This document shows, in pieces, positions 25,463 to 32,621 of a stretch of 64,000 nucleotides of DNA. The notes under the pieces were generated by a model. It searched no databases. It saw only the letters and a list, made by a program, of their open reading frames with translations, and was not told the DNA's origin. This stretch comes from Rhizosphaericola mali (GTDB lineage Bacteria > Bacteroidota > Bacteroidia > Chitinophagales > Chitinophagaceae), in contig NZ_CP044016.1 in assembly GCF_004337365.2 (NCBI RefSeq), positions 4,607,109 to 4,671,108 on the forward strand. The letters run 5' to 3'. Position numbers and translations under genes: made by a program. Position 1 is the stretch's first letter. Each line of letters starts with the position of its first letter.

Positions 25463-26368
25463 CTAAAAATATCCATTTTTCTTTCGGTCTTCCATTGCTG
25501 CTTCCGAGACGCGGTCATCAATTCTAGTTTGACCTCTTTCGCTTGTATTCGTTGCAATGATTTCGTTGATAATATCATCCAATGTATGTGCCTCAGATGC
25601 TACTGCTGCGGTACAAGTCATATCGCCAACAGTTCTGTAACGAACACTTTTAACTGAAATTGAATCTGATGGTTCGATTTGGATAAATGGAGAAACTGCG
25701 ATTAATTGCTCTTGAAATTCCAATACTTCTCTATCATGTGAAAAGTAAATAGAAGGCAATTCAATTTTTTCTCTTTTTATATAATTCCAAATATCTAATT
25801 CCGTCCAATTACTGATAGGAAATACGCGTACGTTTTCCCCTTTGTGAATTTTTCCATTATAAGTATTCCAAAGTTCTGGACGTTGCAATTTGGGATTCCA
25901 TTGTCCGAAATCATCCCTTACGGAAAAAATTCTTTCTTTGGCTCTTGCTTTTTCCTCATCTCTTCTAGCGCCTCCAATACATGCATCGAATTCAAATTCT
26001 TGAATCGTATCCAAAAGGGTGTATGTTTGTAATGCATTTCTACTTGCAAATTTACCTTTCGGTTCGGTCAAGCCTTTTTCTTTGATGGTATCGCCCACAT
26101 TGCGAACAATCAATTTTTCCCCAATATCATTCGCTAATTTATCTCTGAATTCTAAGGCTTCAGGAAAATTATGTCCTGTGTCAATATGAACTAATGGAAA
26201 AGGAAATTTTCCTGGACGAAAAGCTTTAAGCGCCAAATGAACTAAAACGATAGAATCTTTACCACCGCTAAATAATAAGGCTGGACGTTCAAACTGCCCA
26301 GCAACTTCTCTAAAAATGTGAATGGACTCAGACTCTAACTGATCCAAATAATCCAATTGATAACTCAT
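25463..26368 (-). CDS. cysD: Sulfate adenylyltransferase subunit 2
   Basis: A 301-residue catalytic subunit of ATP sulfurylase, forming adenosine 5'-phosphosulfate from ATP and sulfate. The PP-loop motif LFSGGKDSIVLVHLA is near the N terminus, followed by HIDTGHNFPEALEFRD and GGARRDEEKARAKERIFS. Length and order match CysD. It lies 23 nt after cysH. Confidence 0.95.
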   Translation of the reverse strand: MSYQLDYLDQLESESIHIFREVAGQFERPALLFSGGKDSIVLVHLALKAFRPGKFPFPLVHIDTGHNFPEALEFRDKLANDIGEKLIVRNVGDTIKEKGLTEPKGKFASRNALQTYTLLDTIQEFEFDACIGGARRDEEKARAKERIFSVRDDFGQWNPKLQRPELWNTYNGKIHKGENVRVFPISNWTELDIWNYIKREKIELPSIYFSHDREVLEFQEQLIAVSPFIQIEPSDSISVKSVRYRTVGDMTCTAAVASEAHTLDDIINEIIATNTSERGQTRIDDRVSEAAMEDRKKNGYF

Positions 26369-26391
26369 CCTACTTATATAAATTTCTTAAA

Positions 26392-27120
26392 CTAATTGTT
26401 TGTACTAGTAACTGATCCATGTATGTGTAAGCCACATTCTTTTTTGGAATTATCTTCCCACCACCAGCGACCAGCACGGAAATCTTCGCCATCTTTGATC
26501 GCTCTTGTACAAGGTTGGCAACCAATACTTACATATCCTTGATCTTGTAAAGGATTGTAGGGTACATGGTGTTCAGAGATGTATTTTTTCACATCTTCGA
26601 ATGTCCAATGCAATAAAGGGTGAAACTTGTACACTTGATGCGTCTCGTCCCATTCCAATTGTGGTAGGTCATGGCGATTCGCAGATTGCTCTGCACGCAT
26701 GCCCGTTATCCATACCTTTTTACCTTGTAATGCTCTGCCTAATGGTTCAACCTTTCGAATAAAACAACATTGCTTTCTTAATTCTACGGATTCGTAAAAT
26801 GCGTTCGGTCCATGTTCGAAAATATAATCTTCTAATGGTTCGCTTTTGGGATAAAATGCTTTGATTTTTGTATGGTAATAATCATTAGTTTGACTCCACG
26901 TAGAATAGGTTTCTCTGAACATTCTACCTGTATCTAACGTAAAAATGGAAATTGGAAGATTATTTGCCAAAATCATATCGGTGATTACTTGATCTTCCAG
27001 ACCAAAACTACTCGAAAATATTACATCTTCGGGGTACATATTGCCAATATAGGTCAATGCTTCGATCTCACTTAATGCCTCTATTTTCTTAGTGAGTACA
27101 GGTAATTGATTACTATCCAT
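26392..27120 (-). CDS. cysH: Assimilatory adenylyl-sulfate (APS) reductase
   Basis: A 242-residue thioredoxin-dependent reductase producing sulfite. The PP-loop-like SSSFGLEDQ motif is followed by the C118-C119 pair (KQCCFIRKVEPL), C201-x-x-C204 and the catalytic KKECGLH (C229). The CC plus CxxC set ligates a 4Fe-4S cluster and marks the APS-using bacterial/plant type rather than the PAPS type. This agrees with the absence of a cysC gene in the operon. It is the first gene of the operon and has a well-matched promoter 37-66 nt upstream. Confidence 0.93.
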   Translation of the reverse strand: MDSNQLPVLTKKIEALSEIEALTYIGNMYPEDVIFSSSFGLEDQVITDMILANNLPISIFTLDTGRMFRETYSTWSQTNDYYHTKIKAFYPKSEPLEDYIFEHGPNAFYESVELRKQCCFIRKVEPLGRALQGKKVWITGMRAEQSANRHDLPQLEWDETHQVYKFHPLLHWTFEDVKKYISEHHVPYNPLQDQGYVSIGCQPCTRAIKDGEDFRAGRWWWEDNSKKECGLHIHGSVTSTNN

Positions 27121-27156
27121 GCTTGATTACGATTGATTTCACAAAATATCTGGCTG

Positions 27157-27186
27157 TAAAAGTAGCTATTTTAATTAGTCTATCAA
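27157..27186 (-). promoter_or_regulatory. Promoter of the sulfate-assimilation operon
   Basis: On the minus strand TTG (27184-27186), a 19-nt spacer, then TACTTTTA (27157-27164), one mismatch from TAnnTTTG. Transcription would start near 27152, giving a leader of about 30 nt before cysH. Confidence 0.5.
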
Positions 27187-27256
27187 AATAGTCGAGAAAT
27201 AATCTTATACATTTTTAATATTCTTTTGATTCATCGGTTTTTATTTTATTTGCAAA

Positions 27257-27499
27257 ATGGAAAAAAATCAACCTATCGGTCCAGATCCAAAGCTTTTATT
27301 AGAAACTGTCCGAATGAAAATGCCCTTTGGAAAGTATAAAGAGCGATTGTTGTGTGATCTTCCTGTAAGTTATTTGGAATGGTTTTTACGCAAAGGTGGA
27401 TTTCCAGATGGTAAATTGGGCATTTTATTAGAAACTGTTTATGAAATTAAGCTTAATGGACTAGATGATATTTTAATTGCTCTAAAAAAGATGCGTTAA
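27257..27499 (+). CDS. DUF3820 family protein
   Basis: An 80-residue protein with the DUF3820 signature: MPFGKYKERLLCDLP, then YLEWFLRKGGFPDGKLG. Function is not established. It is the first gene after the divergent sulfate operon. TTTG sits four bases before its ATG, so its leader may be very short. Confidence 0.8.
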   Translation: MEKNQPIGPDPKLLLETVRMKMPFGKYKERLLCDLPVSYLEWFLRKGGFPDGKLGILLETVYEIKLNGLDDILIALKKMR

Positions 27500-27571
27500 T
27501 CTCCGTTTATCCATATTTAACGCCATATAGCTAATACTTATCTGTGGAGTGGATTATTTTACTTTATTTGC

Positions 27572-28624
27572 ATGGAAAGAATGAAACCCAAGATTTCATT
27601 ATATTATATTGTACAAGTAGGAGGTTGGCTTTGCTATTACTTTGTCTACTGTCTGCTCGCTTACATGGGAAGTGGGCATGTTTCATTTAAACTATATTTT
27701 GCACATTTTGTAGAGGCTATTTTGGGTTTAATGATGACTCAGATGATTCGAAAAAAAGTATTGCAAAGACATATTTTGGAAAAAAAGATTGCAATACAAT
27801 CGGTGAATGTGCTTTTGTTAACGGTTTCATTTGCATTGGTTTATGCGATTGTTTATTCTGTCTTGTCGATTATTTTTGGATTGCACAGCCCCAATTCTAA
27901 TATTAGTTTTTTCAATTATTTCTTATTGCAATGGATGTACAGTTTTGTAATTTTATTGATTTGGAGTTTACTTTATTTTCTCTACCATTATGTAGAGAAG
28001 AATAATAAAGATGAGTTGGATAAAGTGCAATTGGCCAGTACAATAAAGGATCTTGAATTAAATACTATCAAAGCGCATGTTAATCCGCATTTTATGTTTA
28101 ACGCCTTAAATAGTATACGCGCATTGGTGGACGAGAATCCAGAAAGAGCAAGGATGGCAATTACGGAATTGAGCAATATTTTGCGTAGCAGTATGCAAGC
28201 CGATAAGAAAAAAACAACCACTTTACGCGAAGAATTGTCGATCGTAAAAGATTATCTCGCCTTGGAACGTATCCGTTTTGAAGATCGTTTAAATGTAGAT
28301 TTTCAAGTAGAAGAGGATTTGTTGGGACAATCGATCCCGCCAATGACATTGCAAACGTTAGTGGAAAATGCGATCAAGCATGGGATTAGTCGCTCTGTGG
28401 AAGGCGGCATGATCAAAGTATCAGCATCTTCCATTGATACAAGGTGGCAGATACAAGTGGAAAATACGGGCAAATTAGATCTCGCAAAAGAACCCAAAGG
28501 GTTTGGGATCATTTCTACCAAAGATCGTCTCCGACTTTTATATGGAGAAAAAGCTAGTTTTGTATTACAAGATTTACCAGGAAATAAAGTGGTGGCTACA
28601 ATGATAATTCCTTTAAATAGTTAA
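27572..28624 (+). CDS. LytS-type sensor histidine kinase
   Basis: A 350-residue inner-membrane kinase with four membrane helices (about 12-34, 42-60, 78-103, 113-140) and no obvious periplasmic sensor domain. The His_kinase region contains the phospho-acceptor H173 in HVNPHFMFNALNSI, and the ATP-binding domain has VENAIKHG and GFGIISTKDRL. The response regulator gene begins 4 nt after its stop, forming a standard LytS/LytTR pair. The signal is unknown. Confidence 0.92.
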   Translation: MERMKPKISLYYIVQVGGWLCYYFVYCLLAYMGSGHVSFKLYFAHFVEAILGLMMTQMIRKKVLQRHILEKKIAIQSVNVLLLTVSFALVYAIVYSVLSIIFGLHSPNSNISFFNYFLLQWMYSFVILLIWSLLYFLYHYVEKNNKDELDKVQLASTIKDLELNTIKAHVNPHFMFNALNSIRALVDENPERARMAITELSNILRSSMQADKKKTTTLREELSIVKDYLALERIRFEDRLNVDFQVEEDLLGQSIPPMTLQTLVENAIKHGISRSVEGGMIKVSASSIDTRWQIQVENTGKLDLAKEPKGFGIISTKDRLRLLYGEKASFVLQDLPGNKVVATMIIPLNS

Positions 28625-28628
28625 GATT

Positions 28629-29354
28629 ATGGCTATATTTAAAACTATATTGATTGATGATGAGCGATTGGCACGTGCCGAGTTACGCAAATTATTGACA
28701 GACTTTGAAGATATTGAGATTATCGGAGAGGCTGCCAATGCTGTGGAAGGTGTGGAGATGGTGGAGGATTTGCATCCTGATCTTATCTTTTTGGATATTC
28801 AGATGCCAGGAAAAACGGGCTTTGACCTTTTGACAGAATTGACCTACGCACCCAAAGTTATTTTTACGACGGCGTATGATGAATACGCATTGAAAGCATT
28901 TGAAGTCAATGCATTAGATTATTTGCTCAAACCAATTGATCCTAATCGCTTGCAAGAGTCAATTGCTAAATTGCGTAAGACGGCTATTGCAAAAGTTGAA
29001 GGAGATGTTGGAAAATTATTGACCGAGGAAAATCAAGTATTTGTTAAAGACGGTGACAAATGTTGGTTTGTCAAGTTGTCAGATATTCGCTTATTTGAAA
29101 GTGCTGGCAATTATACGAAAGTTTTTTTTGCAAATAATAAACCATTGATATTGAAGTCTTTAAATGCATTGGAAGAGCGTTTAAATGAAAAGTTTTTTTT
29201 CAGAGCAAGTAGAAAACATATTATTAATCTCAATTGGATTGAGCATGTAGAGCCATTTTTCAATGGTGGCCTACTTATTGATTTGAAAGGAGGTGAAAAG
29301 ATTGAAGTGAGTCGTCGTCAAGCGGTGAAATTTAAAGAAATGATGAGTTTATAA
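28629..29354 (+). CDS. LytTR family response regulator
   Basis: A 241-residue protein with an N-terminal receiver (phospho-Asp D56 in LIFLDIQMPG; the acidic pair is IDDE at 9-12) and a C-terminal LytTR DNA-binding domain from about residue 135 (RKHIINLNWIEHVEPFFNG). It is the partner of the kinase just upstream. Targets are unknown; the fRMsr gene 10 nt downstream is co-transcribed. Confidence 0.93.
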   Translation: MAIFKTILIDDERLARAELRKLLTDFEDIEIIGEAANAVEGVEMVEDLHPDLIFLDIQMPGKTGFDLLTELTYAPKVIFTTAYDEYALKAFEVNALDYLLKPIDPNRLQESIAKLRKTAIAKVEGDVGKLLTEENQVFVKDGDKCWFVKLSDIRLFESAGNYTKVFFANNKPLILKSLNALEERLNEKFFFRASRKHIINLNWIEHVEPFFNGGLLIDLKGGEKIEVSRRQAVKFKEMMSL

Positions 29355-29364
29355 AGGAGATTTT

Positions 29365-29838
29365 ATGGCAGAAGATTTAAATGTAATACAAGGAACAAAA
29401 GAAGAGCAATACAAAGAATTGTTACCGCAAATATTTGCATTGATTGATGGTGAGGAAGACGTAGTGGCCAATCTGGCAAACATCGCAGGTGCCTTAACTC
29501 AACAATTCAAATGGTTGTGGACGGGCTTTTATTTAGTGAAAAAAGATGAATTGGTTTTGGGGCCATTTCAAGGTCCGATTGCCTGTACGCGTATTCGCAA
29601 GGGTAAAGGCGTGTGTGGAAAAGCCTGGGAAGAACAAAAGACTTTTGTCGTACCTGATGTGAATGCATTTCCTGGACACATTGCATGTAGCAGCGCTTCC
29701 AATTCCGAAATCGTTGTTCCAATATTTAAAGATGGAATTGTTGCGGGAGTTTTGGATATTGACAGCGAAGATTTGAACACTTTTGATACGATTGATCAAA
29801 AATATTTGGAATTATTGGTTCAAAAAATCCTCTTATAA
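29365..29838 (+). CDS. msrC: Free methionine-(R)-sulfoxide reductase (GAF domain)
   Basis: A 157-residue GAF-domain enzyme that reduces free methionine-R-sulfoxide. The three active cysteines of the family are present: C74 (GPIACTRI), C84 (GKGVCGKAW) and C108 (FPGHIACSS), with VPDVNAFPGHI and SEIVVPIF around them. It sits 10 nt after the LytTR regulator. A short AT hairpin follows the stop. Confidence 0.92.
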   Translation: MAEDLNVIQGTKEEQYKELLPQIFALIDGEEDVVANLANIAGALTQQFKWLWTGFYLVKKDELVLGPFQGPIACTRIRKGKGVCGKAWEEQKTFVVPDVNAFPGHIACSSASNSEIVVPIFKDGIVAGVLDIDSEDLNTFDTIDQKYLELLVQKILL

Positions 29839-29855
29839 TTTAACCAAATTATAAG
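29832..29855. terminator. AT-rich hairpin after msrC
   Basis: CTTATAATTT (29832-29841) and AAATTATAAG (29846-29855) form a perfect 10-bp stem with a 4-nt loop, overlapping the msrC stop codon. The stem is almost all A-T and lacks a T run, so it may be only a weak terminator or an mRNA end-protecting hairpin. Confidence 0.35.
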
Positions 29856-29911
29856 AATTTAAATTCAAGAAAAAGTAGATTCTAACGTTAAAAACGATTA
29901 GAAAGATCATT

Positions 29912-30811
29912 ATGCGAAAGTTAATTTTAGTTATTTATGGATGTTTGGCTTTGCAACTATCGCATGCCCAAAAGATGGATTCTGTCCATATCTCTAAAAT
30001 GGAAGACAGTCTGAAAACTGTTGCCAATGATATGATCTTCAATAAAGATTTGGAGCAAAGGATGCAATCCAATCAAAAATTTGTTCGCTCATTAGTAAAA
30101 GTGTTGGAAAAACCTTATTCTTATCAATACAAATTTGATTCGCTTCAAACTATTTCTATTGAGTATGCTCCAGATAATGCCTTTCGGATATTTACTTGGG
30201 AATTGGAGTTAAATGATAATTATTTCCGTCAATTTGGAGCCATACAGATGAATACGAAAGATGGAAAAATGAAAATATTTCCACTTTTTGATGCCTCTGA
30301 ATTTACCGAAATGCCTTGGGATTCTGTGCGTGACGCCAAGCATTGGATCGGCGCATTGTATTATAAAATTTTGAAAAATAGCTATAAAGGAAAAGATTAT
30401 TACACCTTATTGGGCTTGGATGATCATGATTTTCTAACCACTAGAAAATGGATTGATGTATTGACTTTTGATAAAAATGAAGCACCTCAATTTGGTGCGC
30501 CGATTTTTCAATATAAATATGATACGATCAAAGTACAGCCACCCGTAGATAGATTTTTATTTGAATTTAAAAAAGATGGAAGAGCAAGGTTAAACTATGA
30601 TCCAGAATTGAATCTGATCGTTTTCGATCATTTGATCTCGGAGAAAAATCGTCCTTGGGATAAAATGACTTTAGTTTCCAATGGAGAGTATGAAGGTTTT
30701 CAATGGAAAGAGGGAAAATGGGTACATATTCCCAATATTTTTGCTAATCAAAAAAATAATCCTAATACACTGCCTAAACCTAAAAATGATTCTGAGTTTG
30801 ATTTGCGTTAA
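29912..30811 (+). CDS. Secreted hypothetical protein, 299 residues
   Basis: The product has a Sec signal peptide (about residues 1-19, SHA-Q cleavage) and no membrane helix after it. I recognise no named domain. The middle part is rich in aromatic beta-strand segments (FRIFTWELELND, YYTLLGLDDHDFL) and the C-terminal 25 residues are Asn/Pro-rich and probably disordered. The gene stands between msrC and an Omp85-like gene, both more than 70 nt away, and may be a single-gene unit. Function unknown. Confidence 0.7.
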   Translation: MRKLILVIYGCLALQLSHAQKMDSVHISKMEDSLKTVANDMIFNKDLEQRMQSNQKFVRSLVKVLEKPYSYQYKFDSLQTISIEYAPDNAFRIFTWELELNDNYFRQFGAIQMNTKDGKMKIFPLFDASEFTEMPWDSVRDAKHWIGALYYKILKNSYKGKDYYTLLGLDDHDFLTTRKWIDVLTFDKNEAPQFGAPIFQYKYDTIKVQPPVDRFLFEFKKDGRARLNYDPELNLIVFDHLISEKNRPWDKMTLVSNGEYEGFQWKEGKWVHIPNIFANQKNNPNTLPKPKNDSEFDLR

Positions 30812-30886
30812 AAAAGGATATTAAATTTACTAGTAGATTAAACTTTAGAAGTTTTTTAATCTCTAAGATTGAATAATATTTTTTAA

Positions 30887-32032
30887 TTGTTTAGGAATTC
30901 GATTTTAGTCCTTTTTTTGCTTATAATTTTTTCGAAAGTTCGTGCACAAGATTCTACCAAACATGGTACGCTTTATAAGATGTTTATTGCATCTAATCCT
31001 GTGGATAGTGTACAAGACCTATCGAAGATATTTGTGGTTCCGGTGTTCGGACATACTCCAGAAGGTGGTTATGAGTTTGGTGGAGCGGGATTTAAAAATT
31101 TTTACCTTTCAGATAATAAAAATTATCGAGCGAGTTATATTACGACAAAATTATCTGCAACAACTAAAAAAGCAGTTAATTTTATTATGTATGGTGAACT
31201 TTGGAATCATCAAAATAAAGATTTACTGACTTTTGATATTCGTCGGCAAGATTATCCATTTTATTATTATGGGATTGGTAATAATACGAGTGTCAATAAT
31301 AAAGTGCAGCTAAATGAAAAACTTTCCCATGTAAATGTCGAAATCGCGCATGCCATCATTCCTCATTATTATGTCGGTGCGAATATTTTATTAGAAGAGC
31401 AGCTTTTTTATAGTCGAGATTCGAGTAATTTTTCTCATTTCCATATACCTACAAACCAACATGTAGGTCGATATCTGAGTTTGGGCGTGACGCAGACTTA
31501 TGATAATCGAGATAATATTCAATATACAACAAAAGGTATCTACGCTTATGTGAGAGGTTCAGTGATGCCGGGAATTAGAGCTTTTAAAAATTATTTTGGA
31601 GCGCAGTATAATGTGAATTTCAAAGCTTTTTTACCTATACATCCCAAATTAGTCGTGGGATATAATTTTGTGTACAATCAATTTACAAGTAAAAATGTAC
31701 CATTTTATTTATTGCCACAATTAGGCAATGATGAAATTATGCGAGGATACTATGAAGGGCGATTTAGGGGTAAACAATTAAGTGCACAACAATTAGAACT
31801 AAGATATCGATTTATCCCGCGTATCGCGGTTACCAGTTTTGCTAGTGTCGGAGAGACAACAGCTAATATCTGGACGCGTGGTAATTTGAGAAGTTCTTAT
31901 GGTGGAGGCGTTCGTTATTTCTTTGATGTTAAGCAAGGATCTACAGTTCGTTTAGATTATGCGATTACGCAAAAAGTAAATGGAGAAAAGCGAAGTACGG
32001 GTATTTATATATTATTAGGAGAAGCATTTTAA
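30887..32032 (+). CDS. Omp85/BamA-superfamily outer-membrane protein
   Basis: A 381-residue protein with a signal peptide (about 1-20) and a C-terminal 16-strand-type barrel, as in the D15/patatin-linked group. The superfamily's substrate motif appears as MRGYYEGRFRGKQ, and the chain ends with an aromatic Phe. There are no recognisable POTRA repeats. The start is TTG at 30887; an in-frame TAA immediately upstream and no early ATG leave no alternative that keeps the signal peptide. It begins a three-gene run with a small barrel protein and an MprF-like gene (10 and 3 nt gaps). Confidence 0.8.
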   Translation: MFRNSILVLFLLIIFSKVRAQDSTKHGTLYKMFIASNPVDSVQDLSKIFVVPVFGHTPEGGYEFGGAGFKNFYLSDNKNYRASYITTKLSATTKKAVNFIMYGELWNHQNKDLLTFDIRRQDYPFYYYGIGNNTSVNNKVQLNEKLSHVNVEIAHAIIPHYYVGANILLEEQLFYSRDSSNFSHFHIPTNQHVGRYLSLGVTQTYDNRDNIQYTTKGIYAYVRGSVMPGIRAFKNYFGAQYNVNFKAFLPIHPKLVVGYNFVYNQFTSKNVPFYLLPQLGNDEIMRGYYEGRFRGKQLSAQQLELRYRFIPRIAVTSFASVGETTANIWTRGNLRSSYGGGVRYFFDVKQGSTVRLDYAITQKVNGEKRSTGIYILLGEAF

Positions 32033-32042
32033 ATCAATTCAA

Positions 32043-32618
32043 ATGAAAAGAAGTATTAGTTTGGTCGTAGTGTTGATATTAGTACAAGTTATTTTTATAA
32101 ACTATCTACAAGCTCAATCGAGTCTGAGCGGCATAAAAATCGATGCAGAATATAATTATTTGTATTCTACACATAGTACCAAATTTAGAGGTCCATCTGT
32201 TATAGTGAATAAAGATTTAAATAAGCATTGGAATGTGGGACTCGGTGTTGGCTATAATACTTGTAGCTATCATCCCGATAATGGATATGACTTGAAAGAT
32301 TTGAAATTAGTACCTGTTTTCGCACAGTTTAAATATAATTTCAGTTCGGATAAATTGATTGATCCATACGCCTTATTTAAAACTGGAATCACATTTATGG
32401 ACTATGATCAGAAATGGCATGAATCTGATCAAGCATATTATAAAGTACATCAAACTGGATGGTACACGTATCTTGGTGCTGGCGTTAAGCTAAATCTAAA
32501 ATCTTTCGTTCAACCTTATTTCAACATTGGATTGATTGGTTATAAAATGAGCACCAATGATTTGGATATCAATCCTCATGGCGTTGCAGGTAATTTAGGC
32601 TGTTCATTCAAATTATAG
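32043..32618 (+). CDS. Small outer-membrane beta-barrel protein
   Basis: A 191-residue protein with a signal peptide (about 1-25, LQA-Q). Alternating strands and NVGLGVGYN / YTYLGAGVKLNL segments are typical of an eight-strand porin-like barrel (OmpW/OprF-barrel type), and the last residues SFKL end in a hydrophobic strand. No specific function can be assigned. It lies 10 nt after the Omp85-like gene and 3 nt before the MprF-like gene. Confidence 0.7.
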   Translation: MKRSISLVVVLILVQVIFINYLQAQSSLSGIKIDAEYNYLYSTHSTKFRGPSVIVNKDLNKHWNVGLGVGYNTCSYHPDNGYDLKDLKLVPVFAQFKYNFSSDKLIDPYALFKTGITFMDYDQKWHESDQAYYKVHQTGWYTYLGAGVKLNLKSFVQPYFNIGLIGYKMSTNDLDINPHGVAGNLGCSFKL

Positions 32619-32621
32619 AAG

